From assembly GCA_947172415.1 (NCBI GenBank), contig OX359192.1:1862501-1926500 (forward strand): a stretch of DNA of 64,000 nucleotides, written 5' to 3'. The stretch's first letter is position 1. Each line of letters begins with the position of its first letter. A model generated the notes under the pieces. The model saw only the letters and a program-made list of their open reading frames with translations. It had not been told where the DNA came from and did no database searches. Source of the stretch: Chondrosia reniformis (taxonomy: Eukaryota; Porifera; Demospongiae; Chondrillida; Chondrillidae). A program made the translations under genes and the position numbers. This document shows positions 1 through 11,959 of the stretch, piece by piece.

Positions 1-777
1 AGTCTGCGCTGATGCCTGGGCAAAGAGACTCAGCAATCCATTGGAGATATGGTGCTCCCTATCATTATTGAAAGTGTCGGTGATGAGTAAAGTGTGACAG
101 AAGGTATACGAGCTTCCAAGCCTGTACCCACAAAATGGCCGCAATTCGTTAAAGGAATGTTCAAAGAGATATAAGTGTCTAGGATGGTACTGATTCGTAG
201 GTATGCTGTCATTCCCTTTAAAAGAAACATCTTCATGCAGCAAAGGTAGTGCATAGGCAGTATGAAGCAAGTATGACGGACTAGTTTTACAAACAAACTT
301 GAAGCCATGCCTCATCCAAAAGGTTTCAATATGAGGTTGGTAAGCAACTGAACAATTATCCAAATGAGCGTGCTCTTTGCCCAGGTTCCACAGTGCCGGT
401 AAAACACCTTGTAGGAAACTCCTCGTAACGTCTAGATATATAATATTTCCTTTGTAACTCCTCCTCTGTTCCTGCTTCGCTAACACTTCTGTAGCTCGGA
501 GGCGAAAGTCATCGATAACATTCTGTGAAAAGAGCTCTCTGTTAGCAAGACAATCAGGTAGCCCATCGATAAGGGCCGATTTCGTCAACCATTGAAAACT
601 AGGAACAGGATCATATATATTCTTGTTACTGTGTACCAAGTAGCATTTCCTCCAAATATGACTTGGTCCTAGTATATGAGGTTCCTTCGGCTTCGGTCTG
701 TGAATGTAAGAATAACCTCTTCGTAGTGCAGCTAATTGCCAAGTATTCCTACTTAATAACGACATCTTTTCCGCCAT
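1..777 (-). CDS. MRPL37: Mitochondrial large ribosomal subunit protein mL37, 5' part
   Basis: One uninterrupted frame runs from an ATG at 777 to the left window edge, giving 259 residues; the C-terminus lies outside. mL37 is a metazoan-specific protein of the mitochondrial 39S subunit. The family match rests on the segment QWLTKSALIDGLPDCL (human mL37 has a WLTK.KLIEGLP block at the same place) and on a later HLYLFEHSFNELRP...LLSLFAQA stretch that fits the family's YLLDKANLRP...FAFGSALAQA region. The start MAEKMSLLSRNTWQLAALRRG is basic and hydroxylated, as expected for a mitochondrial presequence. No intron is seen in the visible part. The next gene to the right, TBCA, is on the same strand about 1.1 kb away. 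The identification is from recognised motifs, not a database search. Confidence 0.8.
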   Translation of the reverse strand, partial: MAEKMSLLSRNTWQLAALRRGYSYIHRPKPKEPHILGPSHIWRKCYLVHSNKNIYDPVPSFQWLTKSALIDGLPDCLANRELFSQNVIDDFRLRATEVLAKQEQRRSYKGNIIYLDVTRSFLQGVLPALWNLGKEHAHLDNCSVAYQPHIETFWMRHGFKFVCKTSPSYLLHTAYALPLLHEDVSFKGNDSIPTNQYHPRHLYLFEHSFNELRPFCGYRLGSSYTFCHTLLITDTFNNDREHHISNGLLSLFAQASAQT

Positions 778-1854
778 CTTAAATAAAATATAGATTGCGA
801 TTATACATGTACTTATAAATGTTCATAGTATGTATACCCATATGTATGGTCTAAACACAGAGAACCATCCATTGAGCAAGTACAGGTGGTTTCAATGAAT
901 ATCTTGTAGGCATTCTTTGGCTGATTTGAATTCATCAGTTTCACTGAGATCCTTTTCATATTCATCCTAAAGGAAATGCATGTAGTGGCTGTTACAAGAT
1001 TAATAGCTCTGGATGGATTGATGCTTATTCTCTTGTACTCGTTACTTATGGTCTTGGGTATTCCCAAATCCATTACCATCCTTATCTGTTACCTTACCTA
1101 TCACTCTTTTTTATCCTATCCATTTACATATATCCATTATTTTAAACTGTAAAATTATAGTAAGATTTAGCAATTTTCATTTTCCTTAACCAAAAGAAAA
1201 CATTCCAAACAGATAACAAACAACTCTATTTACACTACCTATTAGATAAATGACAAAGCTACCCATGAGCTGGCAATGGAATGGTATACCTGAGGCTAAG
1301 AAGCTGTGCTGTCCGAAAGAACTTCAAAATCAAACATATATACATACTCATAGTAAAATTGATTATCTTTACGCATCAACAACACTACTTGGATACAAAA
1401 GGTTTCGAACCACAGATCTTCATTACCAATGATGCGGGTCGAAACACTATATTTCTGTACCCAAATATTATACATATATTTTGCTGCTGCTCAAAGATAA
1501 CAAATTTTCTATTACAAACACAACAAATATCCCCTACTATTTCATACTTATAGCAATATCTAAAAAACCAGGGGAGATGTCCGATACAAATTGTTTTTAG
1601 AAAGGTACCTACATTGTTTATTTTGTCTAAAAGATTAGCTTATCATTCTAGAACATTTTTACTTTTACGTACATGTCATGACACATGTAACTCCCAAAAC
1701 TGAGCTAACATATTCCATAAAGGGCTAGTCATATGCCTACACACTATGCAGGACTGCAAGTATTGGTTTTGATTGTAATTTCAATAATTACAGTTAGATA
1801 CAATTAGCCTTTATGCGAGGAACAAGAACAAGTGTATATTGTAGGCTAATACTT
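778..1854. other. Intergenic stretch between TBCA and mL37
   Basis: AT-rich sequence with only short open frames that lack family resemblance or splice context. It should contain the mL37 promoter (right side of 777) and the TBCA 3' UTR (left of 1855). Near 1395-1425, read on the minus strand, a GGTTCGAAACC stretch looks like a tRNA T-arm (B box), but no A box or cloverleaf partner was found, so it is not called as a tRNA. Confidence 0.5.
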
Positions 1855-2737
1855 TCAGTACTTGCTAATCGAATCCCTTCTAAGACAACTCACTACCAAA
1901 TCTTGAAGTTCATTTCTGGCTCTGTTCAGTCGGTTTGTGCAATCTGGTACCATATTTCGAGACTCCTCTAACACCTCAATCTATCAAGACAAACAGTAAT
2001 CAGTACAATGAACCTTCACATTCACAAAAGAGGTAGATAGTTAGCAATTAGCACTTCAACTGAAAAGCTAATAATAAGGACCTTTATCTTTATTATATTT
2101 ATCTGGAGACTGACACTCTCAGTTCAACTCTTACTTTCCGAATGATAAGCATAACAATACAAATCTAGATCTACTGATAAAGATCTAGTTAACAGATAGA
2201 ATATACATGTCATACGTGTGTGCCAAGGATTCACAGAAGATTAAGATAAAGAAAAAGACAAAGACTCCCAGGATCACTGATGAAGGGTGGAATTCCCAGA
2301 AACGGCTGTCTGACCCAGTGGAGAAGAAGATAAAAGCAGGGAAAAGAAGGAAGAAAAGACTCCTGTATCTTCATCCAAAGCTCTCTTCAGGTTTAGTTCC
2401 CCTATAGGCTCTTTTACAGAATAGGCATAGCATGTAGGAAAATGGTATATTAGATTTTTCATGATATACCAACCTAGTCGTACAACAAAATATCAAATTC
2501 CTGCACAAAAGGTTACTTGTTTCTTGATGTCATATTCATCTTTTTTCTCCTCTTTCATCTTTTCCACTTTAGCTTCTTGTTGTTCCGATTCCAATATGTA
2601 CATGTTTCTTTCCTTTACTAGACTAAGGGAATATGTAAGCTGATAAAACTGTATTGCGGTGTACAACGCTTTTCTTACCGTTTAACAACACCTGTTTTAA
2701 TTTTCATAGCCCTAAGCGGGTCACCCTTGGCAGCCAT
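1855..2737 (-). CDS. TBCA: Tubulin-binding cofactor A (three coding exons)
   Basis: Coding exons on the minus strand are 2679-2737, 2517-2622 and 1855-1980, joined in frame through GT-AG introns, giving about 96 residues. TBCA is a small three-helix chaperone that captures beta-tubulin in the tubulin-folding pathway. Diagnostic segments are MKIKTGVVKR at the N-terminus, RLVKERNMY, the acidic helix ending DEYDIKKQ, and EVLEESRNMVPDCTNRL in exon 3; each matches the family in the same order. Human TBCA is 108 residues; this one ends a few residues earlier with a basic tail, so an alternative last exon is possible. The ATG is 119 bp from the divergent ATG of the NT-C2 gene. Intron 2 carries a dispersed repeat (2222-2430). 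Confidence 0.88.
2222..2430 (+). repeat. Dispersed ~205-bp repeat, copy 1 (in TBCA intron 2)
   Basis: This block is nearly identical, over its whole length, to the reverse complement of 62990-63195, and more loosely to 5100-5255. The shared core reads through CCCAGGATCACTGATGAAGG, GACCCAGTGGAGAAGAAGAT and GTTTAGTTCCCCTATAGGCT. No terminal inverted repeats or target duplications were obvious. It contains a short open frame rich in Lys and Arg, probably fortuitous. All copies lie in introns. Confidence 0.75.
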
Positions 2738-2856
2738 TTTTAAAGGTTTAGCCGCTAACCATATTAATATGGGAGATGAAAAAGATGGGAGGGGCTTAGC
2801 AGCCACACATTCCGAGCCCCTCCTCCCATTTCTACTGTGTCTTGAAGGAGAGAAGA
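2738..2856. promoter_or_regulatory. Bidirectional promoter between TBCA and the NT-C2 gene
   Basis: The start codons of the two divergent genes are 119 bp apart, so this interval must hold both 5' UTRs and the shared promoter. It contains two facing G/C-rich boxes, GGGAGGGGCT at about 2790-2800 and AGCCCCTCCTCCC at about 2813-2826. They form an imperfect inverted repeat and resemble Sp1/KLF GC boxes. No TATA box is convincing. The role is inferred from spacing. Confidence 0.55.
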
Positions 2857-5800
2857 ATGAGTCTAGCCAAGGTTGGCAGGAAAATCAAGCGTACAGGAAA
2901 GGAAGCGGTGCAGTTCAGGTTTACCTCAACATTCGAGTACATAGATTTAGAATGCATCGGATCTTGGTACGTAACTAACTAGTGATATATTGCTCTACTG
3001 GACAGTACCTAGTAAAAAGGGGTTGCATAAAGCTATCATAATAAAATTTTATATATAAAATATCTCGGCAAAGACCACCACTTAAAATATAGGTACTTTT
3101 TAGTGCCACTTTATGTGACCATGAGATTAATAATCCAAATAGTAAACATATCTACTTATAGGATATCTATGCGCTGAAGGCTACGTATTCGTAGGTGATG
3201 ATGTTATCTGTCATCTACTAGTGCCACCGAGCCTTAATTGAGAAACTGTGCAAAGTGTTTAATTACCGTCTGGTCATGCTGAAATATATATTCCGATATA
3301 TTAAAGGTATAGCGGAGTTGTTTATGTTTGGGTAGTTAGCGAATTCACAGTGAATGCTATCGTCGTTATAGGTTATATTTCTTTAGTAGCCGTTTCGAGA
3401 TGGTGTCTTTCCTATAGTAGTTAGACATTAACTAGGCATTATAAAATAAGAAACACTTAAAGCTTCCTTTTAGCTTACATAGTAAAATTAGGTTTCGCTA
3501 TATTTATTTTTTATCCGTACTGTGTGTCTTAATTACTTCCGGTGAATCTGATGCTATTTACTCTATTTATGGCTAATAGGAGGCCTAGCCTGTTAAAGGT
3601 AATATGGCAACGATCTCACAGACGCGTGGAAACCATCGGAGTGAGTTGTACTTGTATATACTGTATATCCTCATATATACTCTTAACTGTGTAATGTATC
3701 AGTGTGAGTTGCAATAGACCATCCAAGGCACTCAAAAGTTCATATGCATATTTTTACACTACTCAAATTCACTGTGTTAGCATGGATATTAATCATAGGA
3801 GTATATTGATTGAGAAATTTAAAGTGATATATAAATATTTGAATATAAACAACAAAGGCTTCTGTTTTTCCTTTTAAGAGGTATAATTTTAAAATTGCAC
3901 CCTATAGAATAAATATATCCTTATAATATAGATTTTACTTTCACAGTTTAAGAATAGATGCATTCATGCATTGTCTATTAATATGTATAATGTACGTATA
4001 TGAACATCTACGTATGTACTACATACAGACTCGTTTTCGTTTCGGTTTAGCTCCTACTACATAGAAAATATGACTAGGTGGTCCAAAATACAATATGAAA
4101 ATTTGAGGGAAAGTCTACTTGCACTATAACTTGTTATACTTGATTTAAGTGAGGCAAAAGGGAGGCTATTTACCAAAGTTTAATTGTCCATTTCTAATAA
4201 CAAACTTATGCAATGACTTCCCTTTACAATATGTCATGCTTCATATATTATAACTGATATATGTACGTAGGTCAAGTGGATCCCAGTTGCTGACAGAGGT
4301 CCTGATGGTGCTACAGGAAGGGCACCCTTTGATCAACCCCTATCGATAGCCTTAATTGTCACTTTGTACAGAGTAAGTGTCTGATGTCTTTTCCTGATGC
4401 AATGGAGCTACTAATTTTCTTTCCTGTGCAGGATGCTAAGAAGACTGATTTTGAGGAGAAGGAGTACAAATATTACATAGAACATGTTAGTAAAAGAATT
4501 TATTGTATGACCCCATAATTTATTAATTTCTGCTGGAATCAGTGATTGCTTTACTGTATCAAAAATTGGAAAAGGGAATTAATAGGAGGGAGTTTAATAG
4601 AAACTAAACTTAGTTTATGTGTTAAGAAATGGTTCCATATATTAATTCTCAATTTTGCAGTTTGATAATATGCATATGTTTATGTATAGGAAGGTCCATC
4701 TGGAAAGAAAATACTGGCTACATTTTACATGAATTTAGGTGCTTATGCAGGAATTCCCAATAGCAAGTAAGTATGTATGCCTTCTTAAGGACAGTCTTAT
4801 TTTCATGGTCTATAAATATATTTTCTAACAGCAAGTTGTAAGGCAAATCCACCCACAAGGCCTTGGAGCCATTTTGTGTATCTACATCAGACTTTGGTCA
4901 TCTGGTTGGTCAGGTGTAATGCATGTGACTGTGTATATGTATGTAGGAGTGTCCTTGAGCTACTCTGCAAACCGGTTTCCAAGAAAGTCAGAAAAGCTCA
5001 GATTGGGTGTACCCTAGAATCTGAGTTTATCAAAGAAGGAAAAGAAGGGTACGTATGTACGTACGTATATCTACGTAAAATATAAGTATACTTTATAGAA
5101 AGGATTCACACAAGTTCAAGAAAAGGACAAAAATTCCCAGGGTCACTTATAAAGGGTGGAATTCCCATAAACAGCTGTCTGGCCCAGTGGAGCAAAGGAA
5201 GACTCCTGTATCCTCATTTCAAATTTCAAGCTCTCACCAGATTTAGTGTGAAAATGGTGTATTAGAACATGCCTAGTCTAATATATGAGTATGTATAGCC
5301 AGATTACTCTGTATTTCACTGTAGAGATGAGGACATGCTGAGCACATATAGTTCTATATCTGCAATAGCAGAGGATGTACCATTTGATGAAGAAGATGAG
5401 GAAGAAGGCGCTGAGGTTGAGCAATCACCAGCTTCTGTTAAAGAGGCAGTTGTAAAGACTGGATTTAGTTTCTCTGATGGCAGTAATCTGAGTCCCAAAA
5501 GTGACTCCAGTGAGAGTGTCACCCAAAATCAGATTAGAGCTGTGCCAGATTTGGATCCTTTGGGTAAGTGTTTAAACATGTACGTACGTACATATGCTTG
5601 GTATGTATGTACGTATTTTTTACCATTAATAAAGGAAAGTTTACAGAACCTTTACGATTCCCTGTATTGCTTGTCTAGCAGCAATTGTTTATTTATAAAC
5701 TATACAATAAAAGCATTCATGTTTTGACCAATTAACAAAGATCTTTATGTTTCTGATTTAAAATGGAATTGATTCAAACCTTCACGTTATGTAAGGACAT

Positions 5801-7622
5801 GCGTAAAGGAATGTGATGTACAGATAATATATGTTTCCAAAACTCTTATCTGTTTTCTTTATACAATTGAGATATCTTATATTGTAAATTTATGTTTTAA
5901 AAACTGGTACACTAGTTAAAATGTGTGTTGATTATAGAAGCTTTCACTCAAAACCTTCCCTTCAGCAAGTGTGGAACCTGGGCATGCTGTTAGGTATACC
6001 CCTATTATGCTTCTTTTTTCCCATTATTCATTTAAACAGTTCTCAATTTTATACCAAATATGCTCAAGAACTACACCCACGTATTATGCCAATGTTGTGT
6101 TCTTTATGAATCATACAATAACAATTAGTTTCAACAGCAACAAAAGCACAATGGTTCTAGGATCAGCCATTCTTGGCTTAACTGTATAGATACTCCTACA
6201 CCCATAGAACTACTTCATTTATTCTTGAATTTTGCTTACGTCTTTTCAATACTGATTATTCCCAATATTATGCTGGCATAATCGGCATATGCCTACGTAC
6301 ATGTTAATACATCTAAATATTTCAATGTTGGTCATGTACTTAAATAAAATGGATATATCCTTCCCCTTTGCCTACTGAAAGGAAGGGGGTTTGATTCAGC
6401 TGTATTAGAGAGATTTATTTACTTCTCTTCTCCAGCTGAAAGAGAGCACTCTGACCCCAAAGACCCTTCCAGAGGCAGAGGGGAATCCCCCAGTGATGGG
6501 GCATCTGCAAGTGGTGTAATCCTTGAGGTGGCTAAAAGTGGCCAAGATAGAAATATTGTAGAAAAGTCAGAAGATTTAGTTGATGCAAATATACAAGACA
6601 CAGCTATCATACCTCAATCAAAACCCCTCCCAAGTTTAGCAACAGAAGGAAAAGCAGATACCTTCTCAACTGCTAAGAGTAATTCATTTGTATCTCCAGG
6701 CACTGAGGTTAAAAATTCACCTCCGTCCTTATGGGTAGAGGGTACCAACCAAACGTATGAGCAAGGCAAGGAACCGTTAGATAAGCAGGATTCCCAGCAA
6801 TATGTCTTGCAAACTGATAAACTTGGGACAACCAGTCAAGTTGGAGAGGAGGAAATTCCAGAAAAAATGCCGGCAGTAAATCTTGGAGAAATAGTGGTGC
6901 CTTCTACCACATCAGCCAAAGAAAATATGGCAGACAACAAGGAACCTGAAAAGGATGAAGTATCAGAGCAGAACATGGACACTGCTGTAGTACCACAAGC
7001 TTTAGATAAGGCAGAGAATGAGACAGTCAGCCCTTCCACTTTAAATGGTGCAAAAAACAAAGAAGCCAGCCATACATCCGATCAGAATTCAATTTCATCT
7101 ATTAGCAGGGAAGGTAAAGCACCAGGGAAGAACATGGACACTGCTGTAAGACCACCAGCTTTAGACAAAGCAGAGAATGAAATTGCAGTCAATCAGGAAT
7201 CAGTTGTGGCATCTGATAAGAGGTCACTGCAGGAGAAGAGTGCTACCCCAAACTCGCTGTTTGCTCATAATTTGATGCAGGAGGAAGTAAAGGCACAAAA
7301 AGATAAAACAGAACAAGCTGCACTAAACAGTGAGAAGAAGAATCCGACAGCACCCAAAAGCAGCAGACAAGTTGCAGAAGTTGAGATTCAGTTGGACTTG
7401 CAAGAGTCTACCCTTTCCCACTCTAGCTCCACTCCAAACCTATCAGCAGATGTAACTAGGTTGGGAGTAACCCCTCTAGTAAAGCATAGTGAGTTGGGCC
7501 GATCCACTCCCAATCTGTCAGTTGCTCCACCTAAGCCCCCTAGACGCCAAAAATCAGCAGTGATTCGTCCAGGTATTCCTCCAATACTACACTATTTTAG
7601 GTTATACAGTGGGGACAATTGA
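2857..7622 (+). CDS. NT-C2 domain protein, EHBP1-like N-terminus with long disordered tail
   Basis: Eight exons join in frame: 2857-2966, 3580-3640, 4271-4372, 4432-4485, 4690-4766, 4947-5048, 5325-5563 and 6436-7622, giving 643 residues. The first ~150 residues match the N-terminal C2 (NT-C2) domain of EHBP1: MSLAKVGRKIKRTGKEAVQF, a WRPSLLKVIWQRSHRR strand, VTLYRDAKKTDFEEKEYKY, EGPSGKKILATFYMNL and PVSKKVRKAQIGCTLESEF. EHBP1 NT-C2 domains bind membranes and link endocytic vesicles to actin. The CH and bMERB domains of EHBP1 are not visible. The last exon is Ser/Pro/Glu-rich and disordered, with two NMDTAV.P.ALDKAENE repeats, two STPNLS motifs and a PPKPPRRQK SH3-type motif. An alternative donor at 7573 (phase 1) would fuse in frame to the exon at 7981 and so to the next gene; the stop at 7622 is the simpler reading. 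Confidence 0.72.
5100..5255 (+). repeat. Dispersed ~205-bp repeat, diverged copy 2
   Basis: Shorter and more diverged copy of the 2222-2430 repeat, in intron 6 of the NT-C2 gene. Recognisable blocks are CCCAGGGTCACTTATAAAGG, a GGAATTCCCA stretch, CTGTCTGGCCCAGTGGAG and ACTCCTGTATCCTCAT. A still shorter tail-end fragment may occur at about 57640-57710. Confidence 0.6.
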
Positions 7623-7988
7623 TCCATACTGCAAAGTGGTTAAGCTATCATGCAGGAATTTCCCATGTGAAGTCTTTCTAGTGAATGAGATGTCTTACAT
7701 GTGATGTATTGTGATGCATTCACTATACATGGATATATGAAATGTACAATTGTGTATTGACTTTTTATATAAGAAGCCAAATTCGTATCAATTAATATGG
7801 TTAAGATCCTTTTATAGTGTAAAACCAATGAAGTTTTTTAAATATAAAGTCTTTGTTCGGTCAAACTAATGTAAATTTCTGATACAGTAAAGTAACAGTT
7901 CAAAAACGTATACTGTTCCAAGTACTGTGTGCTACACTTGGATTACTATAACTGAAGTGTTTTTCAATACTATATTGTAGTCAGAGAT

Positions 7989-10900
7989 ATGGAGCCTATT
8001 TCTCCAACAGTCAGTGTGAGCATAGAAAGTAGAGATCCTCTAAATGACTGGATACCGACTTCAACTAAGTTCCTTAATGCAGATGGTAAAGATTTACCTG
8101 CAGCTATTCATTCTTCAACAAAAGTTATTGGGGTTAGTCACAATCATTGATCACTGCTAACTGTAGTTTACTATGCACTAAGATACGTATACGTAGGGCA
8201 CTAAGATACTATAGAAGATACCAGATACTTTATAAGATACTAAGATGTGATTTTATCTTCTATATAGTTATATTTTACTGCACAATGGTGTCCACCTTGC
8301 AAGAAATTCATGCCAAAACTGATCAAGTAAGGAGATATTTAATTATTGCACAATATTTTCATGTTTGATATTCTGTTGTTTGTAGATTCTATGAACTGTT
8401 GAAACAAAAAGACTGTCAATTTGATCTTCTCTACGTTTCAAGTGATCAGTAAGTTGGCAACATGCATGCTGTTGAACTACAAGTTGTGTATGCAGTGGTA
8501 TGGGGGTGTATATGCTGTATAGTTACCATAGTTACCACAGTTACCATAGTTACCACAGTTACCACAGTTACCACAGTACTCTGGCCTCTAAACCTTTGAA
8601 CTTTGACTTATTCTTTTAGTATTTGTAATACTATGCAAGATTGCATTCTTATATATGTATAGCCTTCATTAGGGTAAGTCTGCCATTTTGAATAACTGAA
8701 AGCTATGAATATCATTAAACTGGCCATATGTATGTATGTATGTAGTTCACAAGCAGACATGATGAATTATGTCAAATCTCAAAGTGTGTCATTTCCAATA
8801 ATTTCCTATGGAGACCTAGCAATAGAAAACTTGAGGAAGAAATTTGAGTGAGCTGAAACCTCTGTCTACTTACATGTGGGTTTCAAAGGGTCATTGATTA
8901 TTTTATTTGACATTAGCATTCACACTATACCCACTATACTGATAAGCGATCGAACAGGTAAATTGATTGACATGGAAGCCAAGAAAGCTATAGAGAAGGC
9001 AACTTCGGAGAGTTCAGCAATGAAATGCTACCAGTCTTGGTTGGAAGTGAGCATCTTTCGTATGCACCTTACGTATCTCTATACTGTTACAGTTATATAT
9101 GCACCTTATGTATGGTTTATTGCTGTGGCAATGCATTTAGGGACAACCAGCAAAGAAAGAGAAGAAAGGTATTTTAAACAGTTTGGCTGGCTTTGGCAAG
9201 AATTCGGTAAGTACAACTGGCCATATATCATATTTTGAATTTACATTCACCTGTATGTTGCAACATTTTACGTAAAGTTTGTATAAAACTCGCACAGGAC
9301 ACTCTACCTGTGAGCACACCAGAACGTGAGATAACAGAAGCCCCAAAAAAACAGGAGTTGGTTGATAACGAGGTGAGTTTAGTGCATGAATTTCATTTTC
9401 CAAGTTGATATCTGATTTGTATCTTTGTATCTGTGTAGTTTGAAAGGGCAAAGATTGAAACAAAAGCTGTAAGTTCTGAATGTCTGTCAAATTTGTACAC
9501 CCAGACTAATAAATGTACAATTAATTTGTAAGCATCAAATTATAAAACTATAAATTTGAAAAGGTAAATTATTAACACACAATCTTATCGTATAGCCAAA
9601 AAAAAAATTAAAGAGGAATAAATTTTGCTATTTTCAAAGATTCCGTAAATATAAAAATTCTACCTCAAAAATATCATAATGTAGCAGACATGTGGGTAAT
9701 TCTTGAATTTGAAATTGCAAAACTTTGGAAGGTCTTTTCTCCAAAAATATATACCCATGATAGTTTCCCGCTGTATGGTATGAAATGATAGTTGCTTAAT
9801 TAAGCGTACAAGATCTAGTCAGTTTATTGTTTATATACACAATACACTAAAATTATTATACCATATGGACTATTTTAGCATCTAATTTCAGTTACCATAA
9901 TTGTAGAGAACAAAGAGCACTGCAGCTGGATATGAGAAAGAAGCTTTAATAATCCAATTGAAAGAAAAAGATGAGCAAATTAGGTACGGCTTGTATAGAA
10001 TACATACTTTCTATCCAAAAAGATACTAACAAACAGTAAAATAAATCAATGCTTACAATAGGAACTTGGAAATTACTAATGAAGCACTTCAACAAACCAT
10101 TACCGACCTGAAAGAAGCAAATACTCTCTTGAAAGATAAGAACCTTCAGCTTGAAGAAGCTGTGAGTTCTTTGCAAAACATATGTACACACAATTTTATA
10201 CAGAAACCCTGTTCATGTATATACATACTAACATGCATATATGCAGAATTTTTACATCTTACCATTACCACTTCATCTAGTTCCAAAATGCCAAGAGTGA
10301 AAAATCCAGTTTGTTGAAAGAGAAAGAGGAGCTACTGACTCATTCTTCCTTATGTGGATGGCTGTTTAAGAGAGGGGTTAAGGGAATAACAGGCAAGAAG
10401 TGGAGGAGAAGATACTTTAAGACTGATAAGGCAAAACTATATTATTACAAGGAAGCCAATGATTCTATTCCACAAGGGTAAGATGTTATGATGTGAGCTT
10501 CAATCATACAATGACTCACATTCTATTCAATAGATAGTTAGATAGACAATTTTAATTTGCAACAAGATATACTCTTGCTTCAGCATAGCTGGTCTACCAG
10601 GAGTCCTAATACAATTTATATAATTAAATGTCTAATATATTTACATATATAATGTTTGTATATATATGGTATACGAGAGTTGGATACAGTGTTTTGTCCC
10701 AATTCAATTTGGTGTTTTATCTGTAATTTTCTATCAAACTAGTTTCATTGATCTTGCAACTGTGAGGGATGTTCATCCAGCTCCTGAAGACTTTCAGGAT
10801 AAAACAGGTTCAACCTTCTACATCATATCAGAAGGTCGCACTTACGAGATTCTAGCCATGAATCCAAATCAGATGAATGAGTATGGGAATCACATGATAC

Positions 10901-11715
10901 ATGCACAGTTTTATTTGTATAGTGAAACCTTACTAAAGCAAGACTCTCATAATGTTATTATCCTAATAGAGCATTCCTCCTAGGATAATAATGTAATTAA
11001 TCAGAATTACAGTACATGGCAACCCATACCTGTACACATATAGAGGATTCCTTTCCTATGGGAGAGGTTAAGATTTCAATACATTATCTGTACCCACCTC
11101 ACGATTTTATATGTATATATATAGGCACAGGCACATATATAGAATCCATGTAAATGTATATACACAAAAAAGGATACATACATATCCAGTCTCTTCTTTA
11201 TGTACTCAGTTTATGTCTTGCAATCTTAAATTTTAATTGGGTTTCCGAGAGGTGTACTGACCACTTTCATATAATGTAACCAGCTCTCCTGTGGTTAATT
11301 GTGCCCAGCGACCCATTAGTTAAGATGGCCCCTCCCACCGGAAATGGGCTGGGTCCTGATTATCAGCTTGTTCTGATAAATGAAATCACCACTAATTAGT
11401 GTGAATGACAACTAATTACTTACTTTGTAGTTATATAAGAGGGGGAATATATAATGGAGCATTGCCATGGAAATTGTAGCTCAGTGGGGAGCACTGGTGG
11501 TCATAACCATCATAACCAGTTGTCCTGGTTTCAATTCCAGCAATAGCTTCTTTCATGTTTTTTCCCTTTTACTTCAGGATGTTTGAGAATGATTTGGTTG
11601 TGGTTTTGATTATTCATGTAAAGGACTTCCAAATCTGTTTCTTTTTGTTAGATGGATCAAATCTGTCAAATATGTGGCACACTGGCACAAGCAAAACAGA
11701 CAATCTGATAATTGA
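7989..11715 (+). CDS. Thioredoxin (CPPC)-coiled coil-PH domain protein
   Basis: Thirteen exons join without a frame break: 7989-8132, 8268-8326, 8386-8448, 8746-8847, 8917-9046, 9141-9206, 9298-9372, 9439-9468, 9907-9983, 10062-10161, 10281-10477, 10743-10880 and 11652-11715, giving 414 residues. Residues ~20-165 are a nucleoredoxin/tryparedoxin-type thioredoxin fold: LYFTAQWCPPCKKF with the redox pair C56/C59, FDLLYVSSDQ, and IHTIPTILISDRTGKLI with the cis-proline. After a Lys/Pro-rich linker, residues ~215-305 are heptad-like coiled coil. Residues ~307-405 are a PH domain starting GWLFKRGVKGITGKKWRRRYF and ending MNEWIKSV with its invariant Trp. The basic residues of the first strands suggest phosphoinositide binding. 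A redox domain tethered to membrane through PH is inferred. The start at MEPISP is chosen because an upstream acceptor-like TAG precedes it; a fusion with the NT-C2 gene upstream remains possible. Confidence 0.75.
8521..8577 (+). repeat. 9-bp minisatellite AGTTACCAY x6
   Basis: Six head-to-tail copies of AGTTACCAT/AGTTACCAC in intron 3 of the thioredoxin-PH gene. Confidence 0.85.
11440..11565 (+). repeat. tRNA-derived SINE-like element, copy 1
   Basis: Contains an A box-like TAGCTCAGTGGGGAGCACTG and, 45 bp on, a B box-like GGTTTCAATTCC, in tRNA order and spacing, followed by a T-rich tail. The upstream leader GGGGGAATATATAATGGAGC and the GCCATGGAAATTG stretch recur with the same tRNA-like body at 25850-25965, 39977-40092 and 54100-54190 on the opposite strand. 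This shared leader plus tRNA body is what marks it as a repeat family rather than a tRNA gene. It sits in the last intron of the thioredoxin-PH gene. Confidence 0.65.
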
Positions 11716-11959
11716 TTGGTTGTTACAAGAATGACCTTGCAATTTGTAAAATTTAATTTCTACAGTCAATTTGTTAGCTTTTAAGGTGTTAATCTTTGTA
11801 GTCAACATTTTTGTGAAAGTCTTAATTGTAAAATCAATTATAATGAGTGTAAAGATGTGGTATCTACAAACTTGGCAAGACGAATATACAATGCTGAAGT
11901 GGATATAAGCATATGCATGGTATACGTAGTGACTCAGTCCTTAGCTATATAAGAGCTGG

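Noticed and set aside
1390-1430. tRNA gene on the minus strand (GGTTCGAAACC)
   Set aside because: Only a T-arm is visible; no A box, anticodon arm or acceptor stem.
5971-5992. Extra small exon in the NT-C2 gene after an CTTCAG acceptor
   Set aside because: The exons at 5325-5563 and 6436 join directly in phase (G plus CT); the small exon is not needed and would force an odd acceptor downstream.
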